DNA of 64,000 nt from Symsagittifera roscoffensis (Eukaryota; Xenacoelomorpha; Acoela; Convolutidae): the NCBI RefSeq assembly GCF_963678635.1, contig NC_087068.1, positions 45,489,013-45,553,012 on the forward strand, in the 5' to 3' direction. The notes under the pieces are model-generated. The model was not told where the DNA came from. It did no database searches and was given only the letters and a program-made list of their open reading frames with translations. This document shows, in pieces, positions 33,346 to 46,044 of this stretch. Each line of letters starts with the position of its first letter. Position 1 is the first letter of the stretch. The translations under genes and the position numbers were made by a program.

Positions 33346-35829
33346 GTTTTGAAAATACTCATCAACTGTTTCCTGTATTTCGCGAAAAGCAGTCAAATTA
33401 TATCCAAAATGGTTGTTTTGAAGTTGAAAGCATAGTTGAAAAACAAAGATTTGAAAACATAATTCAAAAAACTTATAGCTTATAGAATTTGTAGATAGAT
33501 GAAGCCTAGGTTTAAAAAAACGTACAAAGTTTATAGATAGTTAAAGCTTAGAGGAGGGGATGGATTTTCAAAAAATATCAAAAAAATTGTTGAGTATTTT
33601 CAGTTCTGTCAAAATACCCTAGATCACTATCAAAATCCAACTTTGACAACATTTTTTGACAGCTCAGGCGAATTTTTGAGATAAAAAACAGGCCAAAAAA
33701 ACTTTTTAAAACAATATCGTTGTTTTGGCAAGCGCCCTCTCTCAAAACTTTTGTCGAAAAAATCGCTCAAAAACAAGTCAAATGTAATCGTGCCCAAAGA
33801 TAAACATTGAAATGTGGAGATATTTTCTAATATAGCGTTATCCTATCTAGATTGAGGGAATTGATTTCTCTAGGTCCGTTAGCTCTCTTAATTATCGGCA
33901 TCTTTTTGACTCCCCAGCTATACCTTTTTATCTTCTGATTCCTATCCCAGTAGAGACATTTGCACACGATTATACTAAGGTGACCGACTGTTATCTCAAA
34001 GGGTTGGGGCTGAGAAGCGCCACTTCCCGGTGCTATTCCTGGAGTTTTCCATGCATTTCAGGTTTAAGTGACAAAAGGTCGTTCAAAGGTCACCCTGGCA
34101 TCACCCGGGGTCATTCGTCCTTATTCGGAGTAAGAATCACTTGGGGTCTTGTATGTACTTCCTAAATAACCCATTTTAGAGTTCCAATATCTTTTTTCCT
34201 GGAAAATGGTAATTAATATTGGAAGGAATTGCAGGAGGGGTTTAGTCACGAGGTTATGTTTTTAGGGGTTTGTGTCTAGTGTCTATTGTCGCCCTAAAAC
34301 CAATATGCCCTTAAACATTATTTTACTTTAACTGCCTAATTCTGGGAGAAAGGATGGTTTTTGCAAAGTGCTGAAAGTTTCCGGTGCGATCCTCGGATAT
34401 GTTTCATTTATATTACAAGAATTACGTTGTCATTACCTGTCGTATCTGAGAATTTCAGCTCCCCGAAGTCAGTGTGGGGAATATTTACTTAGGGCCTACC
34501 ACCGAAAGCAGGGGTCCAGGAGGTCAGAAAGTCTAAGGTTAACCTTCCCTTAACTAGGTCTATAACATACTAATTTTTGATGCCATTCCAACCGCTTGAT
34601 ACTGAGTTATAGGGTCATTTGCACTTTCTGAAACCATAATCACTTGGACCAAAGGAGTCCGAGGGGACTGGGTCTTTGCATGGCTCAAATCATCTCTATT
34701 ATCCGTCTTATGAGTTTCATAAAATTAGCCTATCAGCTCCAATTAGGTGAAAAAAAAATCTTTCTGTACTTGGTTTCTGGGCATAAAAAGGACTAGCTTT
34801 CTGATAATTCGATGCTTAAACGTTTGTTTGCTTTACTATTTAGCTTAACTATTAGTGAAAACCAAGCTACGTCCTATTCATTAGCTTGAACGTTACTGCT
34901 TGCAACAATCAAGGTAAACTCTTTCAGTCGAGTTCTTAGTTCTCCGAAAATGCATACAATCACCGATCTTACATCTTAAAAAAATTTCAAATTTCTTTCA
35001 AGTTAAGGCTACAGAACACGAAAAAGTTTGCAGTTCTATTTGCTCGATACATGCCAAATCAAACCCAAGTTTGAGCTAAAATTGTGAAAAAAAGCCAAGC
35101 ACAAGCGCATTAGAGGTCGAGCCCAGTCTGAGCAAAGTAAGAATTTAGTTGAAGCATTCAGAAGAAATGTGGAGCACAGTAAGAACATAGGTCGATTTCA
35201 GAACAATCAGTATCGGCCAAAGTTGAAACTTAGATTAAACCAGAGAATCCAGGAGCAGCTTAAACTATTTTTCGACCTACTTGATTTTTTATGAAAAACA
35301 AAGCACCTGATAAATGAAATGGCTCTCAATCGTTTGTTCATATCAGACATGCACGGTTTTAATAGGTTTTTTTTAAATTTTTGTATTGGCTCAAGCAAAA
35401 TCGGAAAACTTTAATTGATACAAAAAAATTCTGCTCAATTGGCAACATTGTGAGTTGCGGGCTCAACAGTTCCATGTCAATCAAGCAATCGCATTTGCAA
35501 CTTACTTCGAGACAGTAAAAGCAAAATGAAGTTTAAATAGTCATTAAAAATCAAATAAAGACACTGCGATAGAAGGCTGCTCAAAGCAAATTCAGTTGAC
35601 ATGTAAATTTTCCAAAAAAAAAATTCTAAGGCTCCGCACGAACAAAAACACTAAAAACAGTAGAACTGAATGCTATACCATTCTTCGCAGCAAACATTTA
35701 GTCGCGAATTACAAATCGATGCCATAGGTAAAACTGTATGAGTCTAATTTGCAAAGTTAGTTTTCTGCTAAAATCTTGTTTTCCATTGATGCTTTTCCAT
35801 TCATCCAAAATCAGAAGTGTTCACTTACC

Positions 35830-36190
35830 CGGGTTGACCTCCATAGACCGAAAATACTAATTATACAATTCCATAAACTAAGTCTATAAAAATACTAGGC
35901 ATACAAATTTCTGACAGTTTGCTAAAATTAAGTCCTCGAACTTTCAAATAGTTTTCTAATGTTTTGGCATAAAGTTCGGTGTATTGTCAAATATAAAAAA
36001 AATCTTTTTGTCAAAAAAAATACTAGTCATACAATTTTCAAATATGCATTTTTATGAAAAGTGTATGATAAGCTTTTTCCATTACATAAAATTTGTTTGA
36101 CTAGCAGATTTGGTCTACCAGCGTTTTCGACATACAATAGGTGTCCAGAAGGTCTGAACATACATAAACCACTCCTGCACAAGCTATTGG
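35830..36190. repeat. Dispersed GTATGATAAGC-type repeat, right-arm copy
   Basis: Mirror of 20,850-21,212; it starts with CCCGGGTTGACCTCC at 35,829. Confidence 0.55.
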
Positions 36191-36756
36191 ATATTTGAAA
36201 CATTGGGATTTTCTAAAAGAATCACAATAAAATGACCAGATCTGAGTCAGCGGTGATCAGCTTCGAGTCAGATCTGATTATACATGCTTATGATACAGGT
36301 AGATTTTTGAACAAAGTTAAAATATGGGACCTTAAACCATCGGCGACTTAAACCAAAACTTTTGTTTCAAAATCAATTGAAGCTCTTTGAGTACTCGCTT
36401 TCGCTAAGTTTTGCAATTTTAACTTTGTGGAAATAACCTAAAAACACCTGAATTTTAAGTTGATTGAAAATTTAGGCAAAATGGCTAATTGATTTGTCTA
36501 TTTTTGGAATCCTCGAGCAAAGTTGTGCGTATTTCAATCCGCTAAGAAAATCGAATGAAAAAAGCAAACCCTAAAATAATCGAGCTGGTAAAAAATAAAC
36601 ATCCTGGGTGTATTGACCGAAGAATAATTGAAATCTTCAGTGGTTGATAAATTCAAAACAAAACAAAGCAGCATGACTTTTTTATCGTATGTTTTTAAAA
36701 GTGTATGATCTACCCTCTGTTCTTCAGTCTGGTACTCACAAAAGTGCACTAAACAG

Positions 36757-37002
36757 AGCGCATGGAAGATTATTATTCCTATTATTGTGGTTGCAGTCTG
36801 CGTTGCAATCCCGAGATCAGCCCTGTCACGAATAACAACAAGTGATCAGAAGATGTGTTTCAACGCAAAACCGAAATTTGACCAGGTTTATATGCTTTTG
36901 GGCATTCCTGCAATTGTTATTATATCTGTTACCACGTTAATACTACTGGTTATCATACGACAAAAAACGCAGACAAATGTGGGGCACGCAAATCAAAAAC
37001 CG
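36757..37002 (+). CDS. Receptor exon (TM4, extracellular loop 2, TM5), right-arm copy
   Basis: Mirror copy of the exon at 20,022-20,267, phase 0 at both ends, with acceptor CTAAACAG ending at 36,756 and donor GTAATT at 37,003. The protein differs from the left copy only at one TM4 residue (Val for Ala). Motifs are unchanged: SAWKIIIPII, MCFNAKPKFDQVY and a basic third loop ending NQKP. It joins in frame to 61,178-61,414 on the same strand, across a 24-kb intron that also contains the LTR element. Exons for TM1-3 of this copy are not in the window; they would lie to the left, at or across the gap. Intron divergence of about 10% against 0.4% here shows that both copies have been under constraint. 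Confidence 0.84.
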
Positions 37003-37144
37003 GTAATTATGACAAGAAAAAAATGTCAGTCGGCTGCGAAATTGATTTCAAATTAAACGCTGTCGTTTTTGAAGACAATCTTTTTTATTTTAAAAATTTC
37101 AATTTAATGTGCTGAAGTGTAATGGTTACTTGATTGATTATGAG

Positions 37145-37737
37145 CATAACGAGGCCAAACTGTGCGCTGGATAGGTGCACAATTTTGTGTCTGTATGTTC
37201 CTGGTTTCCACAGACAAGTCTTAGAACATGTTCCAAAATGTAATTGGAATCCACTTACAAAATTTCAGAGGATTGCGCGTACAAATACCTTTAACGTAAG
37301 TTTTGTCGGCACTCCGATTAAGTTGCGGATTCCGCAACGAGCAAAGATATAGGTAGTTGTTTCGGATTCCGCAAATGTAAGAGTAGTCCGCAAATGTGAG
37401 TGGATTCCGCAAATTTATGCGGATTCCGCTCACAATTTGCGGATTCCGCTTACAATTTGCGGATTCCGCGACAGCTTAGTTTAATTAACACATATATTAT
37501 GATTCGTTCATGGATTCCACAAACTTGTTCTGGATTCCACACTTTGTTGCGAATTCCATAAAATTGTCTGTTTTTGGAGCAATTTTGAGCAATACTGTGT
37601 TCTAGCTATTTGGCCGTTGAATCCAAAAACGCAGAGAAAATCAAAGAAAAATAGCAATTTTGCGAATTCCGGGAAAAACTTTTGCCTGTTGCGGAACCAA
37701 CTTACAATTCACAAAATGCACAGTTTGGTCTCGTAAT
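37145..37737. mobile_element. Non-autonomous TIR element with GGAATCC repeats, right-arm copy
   Basis: Mirror of 19,203-19,878, with the same ends (CGAGGCCAAACTGTGC and GCACAGTTTGGTCTCG in inverse order) and core. It is about 80 bp shorter because it has fewer minisatellite units. Confidence 0.8.
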
Positions 37738-38351
37738 TAGTTACTACAAATCATTTAAAAGAGTTGAGTCGCAACAAACATGAACGGTGCTCAGCATCGG
37801 AAACTACCTCTTAAAAACCGTTTTTTTTTTTGGCTTATTATTTGTATTTTGAATCACGGAAATGATGTAACTTCATTGGCTATCTGACAAACATTTATTT
37901 GTTTGACCATAGTTATGAACAAGCAAATTGCTCCGCATCGAAAATTTTGCTTGCAATAATTATTGTTGATAATCTGCTTTATCTAAGGTAAAATGATTTA
38001 TCAAAGTCACCTTAACTCATTCTTTTATTTCAATTACTGTTGATCTGTGAGCATAGAATTGAAAACAAAAGCTAAAAAACTTTAAAAAAATGCTAAACAT
38101 ACGAAATTATGATTGAAAAACTGTACACAGTTCGGGTTTTGCCTCTTCATTTGTAGAATGACTGACATCCAGTTCAAGTCAAATCATCTTGAACTCGTTT
38201 TTTGAGGAATTTTAACAATAGTTATGAACGCTTTGCATCAAAAACTAAAAATGAAAATTTATCACTATTCGATTTTTGCCTCACAATATCTAGTATGTCC
38301 GATCCGGCTGATTATACATCTTTTTTTAATTCATACAAGGATTCGACCAAC
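37738..38351. repeat. Satellite array, first right-arm part
   Basis: Reverse orientation of the family at 16,381-19,190, with marks ATGACTGACATCC, CTCATTCTTTTATTTC and GAACGCTTTGCATCAAAAAC. It ends where the right-only segment begins. Confidence 0.65.
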
Positions 38352-39658
38352 ATTATGAACGTGAAAGTTGTTCAGCATCGGAAACAATGCTTGAACAATT
38401 ATGCTGTGATTAAGTTTTGGTTCGTTGTATGAGTTATGAATATTCAGAAACGTGTTAATTTATCTCATACCTACGATTTTTTTTACCAGAGTTATGAAAA
38501 AAAGTTAGCTAATTTTCAAAAATTATTCTTGAAAAAACATGTTGTTCATATTTTGCCTCATTATATTTAGTATTGTTCATCAAGGTGACCATTTCATATA
38601 TCAATTACAGCTAATATCAATTACAGCTTGAAAATTCAAATGAAAAAAAATGCTTGATTGAAAAAGAAAAGAAAGTGTGAGTTTCCCTCAACATATGTAA
38701 CATGACTTATCCAAGCAAATTAACTCCATTTTTCATCTAGTTTGAAATTAATATTTGACATTGAGTTGTTCAGCATCAGAAACTATGTTTGAAAAGTTGT
38801 GAATTTATCGAGTTTCGCTTATTGATAAGTCACATGACACATCCACTTCAAAGTACATCTTTTTATATCTAATTAATTACTGATTTTCTATCAAAGTTGC
38901 TAACATGAAAGACGCTCAATATCCAAAAAAAATACTTTTGAAAAAAAAACTTGTGTGCAATATATTTACATGCCTCATCTGAACAATTCTAAAACAAAAA
39001 CTAAACAATATTTTAATAAAGCACTGCTAAATACTGCAAAATTAAAGAATATACAGCTCAAAAACGTAATTTCATTGTTCATTAAAGCAGAATGAAGGAT
39101 TTTGATTAAGATGTTTCTGTTTATCACAACATGTCCATTAAATACATTGTCAAAAATATCGTTACTTATTGAATACTCAGGGTTCTTAAACACTCTTATT
39201 TTTTCATCAGATGAAAAATTTTTGGTTTGTATTTGCCTCCCTTTTCTGCCTTCACTTCCTGGAAAAACGAGCCAAGTACTCATTTTCATTGGTAGAAAAC
39301 TTTTCAAGAAATTGGCATTTGAGCATCCAAGAAACTTGTTGACGTTTTTCTAGACCTTAGGCAACTACAAATTATGAGGTTGTTTAGCCTATCAAGGAAA
39401 AGAAATTTAGCCGCCGCCTTGCGCAAGTAAATTAGTGTAAATTTTTTGGGGAACTGGTTAGACAAATTTTCAGTTTGTGGTTGCATAATACGGACTTTAT
39501 CCAGGATTCCCATCTGTATGAGAGACTTGCTGAAGCTCTAATAACCTAGTCATCAATTTTGAGCAAGATGGTCGGTCGATTTTGAAATGAAAAGTATTAG
39601 AAAGTAAAAATCAGATCTGAGAGTGAAAATTTTTTCAATTGTGAGATTTTGTTCAATT
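38352..39658. other. Right-only segment of about 1.3 kb
   Basis: On the left arm the sequences either side of this segment are adjacent (near 18,640). It comprises more satellite monomers up to about 38,970 and then a coding-like stretch (38,975-39,513). It may be a deletion on the left or an insertion on the right; no TIR or target duplication was found. Confidence 0.7.
38975..39349 (-). CDS. Possible exon of unknown function, right arm only
   Basis: The minus strand has a GGTCTAG acceptor-like site at 39,350 followed by 124 open codons and a stop. Readable stretches are FLGCSNANFLKSFLPMKMST, FPGSEGRKGRQIQTKNF, EYSISNDIFDNVFNGHV and INRNILIKILHSAL. The last 30 residues are hydrophobic, and a membrane anchor is possible. 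A second open stretch lies just upstream (39,304-39,513). I recognise no family. Composition is more protein-like than the surrounding satellite, but there is no second copy to test conservation, and chance cannot be excluded. Confidence 0.3.
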   Translation of the reverse strand, partial: KNVNKFLGCSNANFLKSFLPMKMSTWLVFPGSEGRKGRQIQTKNFSSDEKIRVFKNPEYSISNDIFDNVFNGHVVINRNILIKILHSALMNNEITFLSCIFFNFAVFSSALLKYCLVFVLELFR

Positions 39659-39779
39659 TTTTCTCATGTTTTTCATACCAGATAAGCATACTTGAATCTC
39701 GAATTTGTTTAAATCTCGACACTACGTGTCTCGACTAGTTCAAATAAATTTTCGATGCAATATAAAGCTGTTGCCTATC

Positions 39780-41900
39780 TAAAACGAAATGCACTGCTCG
39801 AGCTTCACTTTGTCACAAAAAATTATTTATCACGGTCATCTTGCATTATCTTTCATCTCAAGAGCCACTAATTTTTTTGATTTTAGGTTGTAGCAAAAAA
39901 TGCTCAGTATTCAAAACTAAGTTCAAAAAATTTGCACTGTTTGTAGTTTGCCTGATTATATCTCATTAGCCATTGATGCTATGGAAATTCGCGAGAACAT
40001 AAAAATTGCTCAGCATCAGGTAACTTGCTTAAAAGTATACACTGTTGTGTTTCTTCTGGTCAATTCAACAAAAAACGACAAAAATCAAAGTTACAAATTT
40101 TCCTCAAATGATTAGAAAGTTTTAACGTTTCAATTTTCGATGGTTCCAAATCATTTTTGCATGTTCAGGTTACTCCGTTTCTTTATAAATTTGAAACTGC
40201 ACGTCAACACAAAACTTCAAGAACTAGACTGATTTTCGCACATTGATATGAAAAAGAAACTTGCTCATCATCAAACATTGAATTCAAAATATACGTAGCT
40301 CGAGAATTACTTTGTTTTCGGTACAGTGACTCATGAAGGTCAAATTACATCATCTTATATCTCATTAACTATTGATGTATTTGACAAAAGTTAGGAAGGA
40401 GTATGAAAATCACTCGTCAAAAACAAAAATTGAAAAATTTTGATGTCTTCGAGTTTCGCCTCATCATATGTAGTATGACTCATCCAGCTCATTTTATATT
40501 TTTTATGTCTCAATAACTACTGTTGTTTTCACAAAAGTTATGAGCATGCAACTGAAAAATTTATGCCTTGATTAAACTTTAGCTCACCACATAAGTTATG
40601 AATAATCAAAATCATTCCACAATATTTTATACTCCATCAGCCATTGATACTTTGAACATGCACATCAACAAACAATTTGCTCAGCAATAAAAATTTTTTA
40701 AAGCTATACCTTTTAAATTATTTATTTTCAATTGAACAAAAACAAACAAAATCAAAGTTACGAACTTTCCTCAAGTAATTAGAAAACTGCAGCGTTTCAA
40801 ATATTGATGGCTGAAAATCATTTTTGCATGTTAAGCTTACACAGTTTCTTCATCAAGTTAAAACTGCATGTGAACAAAAATTTCAACAACTTGATTGATT
40901 TTTTTAACATAGATATGCACATAAAAATACTCAACATCAAACACGGAGTTTCAAAAAGTGCCTTTTTCGAGATTTCTTTCCTTGTCGGCAGAATGACTTG
41001 TCAAAGACAAATAACATTATCATGTATCTCTCATTAACTATTGATGTATATGACAAAGTTTATGAACTTCAAAAACACTCCGCATTAAAAACTAAATTGA
41101 AAAATTATGCTTTCATTGAGTTTTGCCTCATCATATGAAGTATGCATCATCCAGGTAATTCAACATCGTTTTATGTCTCCAATAACTACTGATTCTTTGA
41201 CAAAAGTTATGAGCATGAAAATTACTCAGCAATGAAAACAATGTTTGAAAAACCTCATGTTCAAGCTCTGCCTCATTATATGTAGTGAGAACTATCAAGG
41301 TCATCTTACATCATTATATATCAAAAACACAAATATTGCTCATCATTGGTAACGTACCAGTTTGGTCTCATCATATGTTATTTGACTCATCCGGGCCATG
41401 AGAAATCTTTTTATATCTCAGTAACTACTTTCAAAATTAAATTAAAAGCGCATTGTATGAGTTTTACCTCATCATATGTATGATTTAAGAAGGTGGAAAC
41501 ACGTCATCTTTTTTTTTCACTAACCATTGGTTTTTCGACCGTAGATATTTAGATTAGAATGGCTCAACATCAAAGTTTCAAGATAAGAGTTGCTTGGCAT
41601 CAAAAACGAAATTCGAAAAATCGCACAGTTTGGTTTTTGCTTTATCATAAGTAGAATGAATCATCAATGTCAAAGTTTATTATCACAGTTGAGAACATAG
41701 AAAAAGCTCAGCATCAAAAAGTGCGTCTGAATAATTATGCGTTGTTCAAGTTTTGCATCATTATATGTAGTAGGACTCATTCAGGTCTTGTTACATCGTT
41801 TTATAACTCATTAATTACTGATACGATGACCAAAGCGAATTTTCAGCATCGAAAATTATGTTTTAATTTTTCCACTGTTTTTCCTCACAATGCGTAGAAA
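39780..41900. repeat. Large satellite array, right-arm copy
   Basis: Mirror of 16,381-18,480. Marks in inverse order are TTTTGCCTCATCATATG, TCATCCAGGTAATTCAACATC, TCATTAACTATTGATG and AACATGAAAATTGCTCAGC-like sites. Stops are present in all frames. Confidence 0.72.
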
Positions 41901-43060
41901 TACTGATTCTGCATATATTGAAGTTTTGCTTAAACCATGAATTGAAACCATTTAATGTCATGCTAATCTTGAAAACCCGACTTTGATTGATTGTTCTCAA
42001 GGCAAGTTGTATAAATTTGATCAGCTCATCCCTTGGGTGTGAATACTTCCATGTGCTACTCGGTCTCCAGCCTATGCATTATTATAGTGTTTCGATTTCC
42101 CGAGATAGCTGATAGGTTTTAAAGTTTTAAATAGTAAGTTGCTGATCGCAAAATAGTAAGGTTTCAGATGGTATTAAGGTAAATGGTAGTCTTTTAACAC
42201 CCATTTTTGCAATTTTATACGTTTTTAAATTTTTTGATCTAGAAACAATTTGGCTCTAGCAGAAGAAGATTGATATGTGTTTATCCTTCCTAGAAAGCGA
42301 TCACAATGAGCTGAAAAACAAAACAAGGACTGACGAGATAAGTTCTGAACGGATTCGGAAATGTTTCTAAAACATAATGCAAAATAATTGCATACGACGC
42401 AGTAAAGTGATTTGTTTTTCTCTGTATTTCAATTTTTTTTTCAACAATTCATTCTTTTCAAACACAAACGCAGCGTTTGAAAAGAATGAATTAATGAAAA
42501 AAAAATGAAATACAGAGAAAAAAAATCACTTATGCAATTTTTTTACATATTGTTTTACAAACTTAGAAGTCTGATATGTACTCCATCACATTCAGTTTCC
42601 CGTTTAGGTTAAAAACGCCCGATCTTTTGTTATAGTTTGCTCATAAGTTGCAACTGCATTGTTAAAACTTTCAATATGTTTAAAAATTTGTCTCTAATTG
42701 ACTTCGCTGCCTCGTCCATTGCTTTTCAATACTTTGCCATCGGTTCATCTCCACAGTCTTTCAATGTTCGTTTTAACTTTTCTGTTTAACTTAAGCTTTT
42801 GACTTTTTTTGACAGCAATAAGATATACTATAGAGGCACATTTTTTGGGTGCACCTGAACTCCTCCTTGAACAAACCTAGCTCTCTCTTGTCATGTTTTT
42901 TTTTTCTGTTTGGAGCAGCAAGTGCGGGGGAAAAACTGTTTTTCGAATCTGCTCTGAACTTATCTCGACAGTCCTTGTTTTGTTTTTCAGCCCATTGTAA
43001 TTGCTTGCTAGGAAGGATAAACACATATCAATCTTCTTCTCCTCAAGCCAAATAGAGAGA
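41901..43060 (-). repeat. Right-arm copy of the 15,600-16,380 segment, with a right-only insert
   Basis: Mirror homology runs at 41,950-42,235 and 42,675-43,060. The insert between them (about 42,235-42,675) has no left counterpart. It begins with another fragment of the same family (TTGATATGTGTTTATCCTTC) and contains the hairpin. Confidence 0.6.
42407..42539. repeat. 133-bp near-perfect hairpin
   Basis: The left half begins GTGATTTGTTTTTCTCTGTA and ends TCTTTTCAAAC; the right half is its inverse (GTTTGAAAAGAATGAATT ... TACAGAGAAAAAAAATCAC). The arms are about 60 bp each around a loop of about 6-10 bases (ACAAACGCA region). It is present on the right arm only. Confidence 0.9.
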
Positions 43061-43184
43061 ATCTGAGTCCATTTTGAGTTCTTCGGTTTTTAAAATAGTA
43101 CTGTTTTTGTCTGATTATAGTTTGCTTGATCATATGCATGACAAAACAAAGTCAAATTACACCTATTAGTTTTTTTTCTCAAAT

Positions 43185-43410
43185 TTGCAGGCTTTGACCA
43201 TAGGTTTAAAATTTAAAAGTGCGCATTATCGAAAGCTTATTATGATACTTTTGTTGCTTAACTTTTGCTTCATCTTACTTAGGACAACTCATCAAGGTCA
43301 TCTTACCTTATCTCATATCTCATTCAGCAATTATTTTGAACGCAGGAATGACCATAAAAGTTGCTCATCAACAAAAATTATGATGAAAATAGGCACTGTT
43401 TGAAGTTTGT
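43185..43410. repeat. Isolated satellite monomer(s), right-arm copy
   Basis: Mirror of 15,260-15,440, with marks ACTCATCAAGGTCATCTTAC and GACCATAAAAGTTGCTCATC. Confidence 0.5.
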
Positions 43411-43429
43411 TTCTTCAAATGAACAAAAA

Positions 43430-44600
43430 ATTACTAAATCCGAAATTCAGCATTTCAAAGATTGATATTTCAAAGAACTTTTGAATGTTTAGCTTATACG
43501 ATTTCTTTATAAAGTTAAGACTGCGTGTTAACCTGAAACTTCAAAAACTAAGTTGCAATGGCAAAACGTTTCAGTCAAAACATTTCAGGAAAAACGTTTC
43601 AGTAAATCTGCAAAATTGATCATGTCAACTTATTCTAAAATTGACTAATTGACAATTGATAAAATTTTTGTTATCAGGTGTGAAACAAGATCATCAGCAT
43701 GGTGTCCGTGATTAGTAAAACGAAATGCAACAACACATTTGCGAAAGATGCAAAATTTTAGAACTGAACTCAGACATATAATTATTCATACTTTTTACAA
43801 CGCAATTTGTAAATTTAGAAAAGGTAGATTTATGCATAAGAATGCCATGTGTTTCGGTTCTGACTGACTGTTCCATTTTTTTATATATTTCAATTTCCGA
43901 AGAACCTGAGCACAATCAAAGTTTTGGCTGAATGCCATCAAACCTTAGCAAACCCTAGGCGTTCTTCCCAATTACATGAACTTTGGCATGGGTATACGAA
44001 TAATTTTCAAAATAATTTCCAGTTTTTGCAGACTCTGAAATACTTTTTCGGAAAATGATTTGCAAGAATAAGAATAAAGAACAAAATTACTAAAACTCGA
44101 AGTAACAGTCGTTCAGGAAGACCATCCAATTGCAGACTAACAAAAATTCGTATCAGTTTTCTTATTTTTAAGCTTTTTCTTAACCAAAAAAGAACATCGT
44201 AAAATTTTTTTTACCATTAATATTAAAACTTCAGAATAGAATTAGTTAAGCTCAACTTAGTACAAATAAAGCAATTTATTTAAAATGACCAGTCTTGAAT
44301 GTTAAAAAATGAGAATTTGGAAGACAGGGTTTTGCTCTTCGTATTGCATCACAGAATAAAAAAACTTCATTTGAAAAAAAAATCTTAAAAAAAGTTTGTT
44401 ATCTCAATTTTGTCAGATTGAAACAATTTTCTTCAGGCCTTGAGTAATCTCCAAAAATTGGACGAATAAAATTAATAGGTAAGCTTGGTGAGTAACAAAA
44501 GCAGATGAAGATTTCATTGATTCTCTATACTTATGAGCATATGCCTGCTTTCAGTTTTGACAACAAATTTTGAAATTTTGTATAAGTCACTGTTCGCTCA
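43430..44600. other. Gene-free AT-rich DNA
   Basis: Mirror of 14,088-15,240. No conserved frame, RNA gene or element is recognised. Confidence 0.45.
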
Positions 44601-44614
44601 TCTACATTTTTCAG

Positions 44615-45073
44615 CGGGGTTGAGAAATTAGACGATGAGCAAATTAGACAGAGGTACTTAAAAGGAAATTAGACTATTTCGCAAAACTCTAATTGTGAGA
44701 AAATAGACGAAAGTGAGAGATATTAGAATTGTTTGCAGACAATTTGCGTGAGAAAAAAAAATTGTATGCGGACAACAGTTAAATTTCGGTGGCCAAAAAT
44801 TCACTTGTAAATCATGCATATTTTTTTAAATTCAAAACTCTCCTGTAATATTCGGATTTGACATTTAATGTTCATTTAAACTAATTGGTTTGATAGGTTT
44901 TGTGTTGTAATGTTCTTTTTGTATTTGTGAAATTTGACTATGAAGCAAAAATTTTGTTTTCCCTTTCCTTTTCACATCAGTGACGTCTAAGAAGCCAGAT
45001 ATGTAAAAAAAATCGTCCAGTTTTGTTTTTTAGCATCAGTCTAATTTGCTTATCGTCTAATTTCCTAAGCCCC
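44615..45073. mobile_element. Mutator-like MITE, right-arm copy
   Basis: Mirror of 13,711-14,076 with the same ends (GGGGTTGAGAAATTAGACGA and an inverse end reading CTAAGCCC) and the same flanking duplication (ATTTTTCAGC at 44,605-44,614 and 45,074-45,083). It is about 90 bp longer than the left copy because of extra interior sequence around 44,905-45,020, which may be the fuller form. Confidence 0.72.
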
Positions 45074-45187
45074 ATTTTTCAGCTATTCAATCTAGGGAAA
45101 CAGAAAATGTTTCAAAGAACAATTTTATAGAAAACAAATCTGTCGTTGTTTTAATTTGAGCATGACGCGCTATCTCTGAGTTAATCA

Positions 45188-45745
45188 ACAGCCCGGGTTG
45201 ACCAAAAATGCTTGTCCTATAAATTTCGTATATGAAAAAATGCTTATCATACAATTTCGTGCAAATCCAATAATACAGAAAATTTTAAGCAAACTCTAAG
45301 ATAAGCTTTTTTCAAATATGGAAATTGTAGGATAAGCAGTTTTTCATAAACAAAAAAATGTGTTCAAATCCATGGTTTACTCAGAACTAAAGTCACCAAA
45401 AGGTTGATCGTCCGGCATTTCTAATGCATTGGAAACGACCTGAATTGTGTAAAAGTTCTAAATTAAAATTTTCAAAGATGATTATTTTTAAAATTAGAAT
45501 TTTCAATTTATCAGACATTGATCAAGGCATATATAAACATGCCACACAAAAGGGTCTTTAGCTTGTTTGAAAAAAATACAATTTATGTGTATACAAGACT
45601 ACGTTATGCAGACAAAAAATTAAAATTTGCATGCAAAATTTTTTTGGAAAATGTTTCTTCGAATACAAAATTCGATTTGCGGTGGAAAAAAATTAAGTTG
45701 CCATCAAAAAAATTCTTGTAATACATATATAAAAACTGTACGATA
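45188..45745. repeat. Dispersed GTATGATAAGC-type repeat, right-arm copy
   Basis: Starts at CAGCCCGGGTTGACC and mirrors 12,980-13,617. A further fragment of the family, ending GTCAACCCGGG (45,968-45,978), lies in the right-only insertion. Confidence 0.6.
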
Positions 45746-45782
45746 ACCATTTTTTTCCAAAGAAGTAACAGTTTTTTTTCAT

Positions 45783-46039
45783 CAACAGACTGTTTTATTT
45801 GGTTCAAAAAGCCGCAGAAACTAGTTCGAAGCTTTTTTCAATGATTTTTTGAAATTGTATGAAAACTGTAGGAGTAGCATTTTTCAATACTTTTGATGCA
45901 TGGAATTGTATGCTAAGCATTTTCGGTGTATGGAATTGTAAGATAAGCATTTTTGGTTTATGTAGGTCAACCCGGGAGTGAAAGATGAAGGAATCAAACT
46001 TAACCCATGAAAACAGCTTTTTATCAGTTTTTCACTAAC
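45783..46039. other. Left flank of the older right-only insertion
   Basis: Compared with the left arm (single junction near 12,970), the right arm has about 7.8 kb extra at 45,783-53,586. Removing the LTR element leaves about 1.2 kb of older inserted DNA, of which this is one side. It includes three ATGGAATTGTA(T/A)G-type motifs of the dispersed repeat. Confidence 0.65.
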
Positions 46040-46044
46040 AGTAT

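Noticed and set aside
32990-33485. Open frames crossing the N gap
   Set aside because: They are open only because Ns contain no stop codons.
35063-35075. ACCCAAGTTTGAG, identical to the last 13 bases of the nematode SL1 leader (also inverted at 21,954-21,966 and in the tandem copy)
   Set aside because: It is not followed by a GT donor, the 5' part of the leader does not match, and no Sm-type site follows. It is most likely chance or a short remnant within a repeat.
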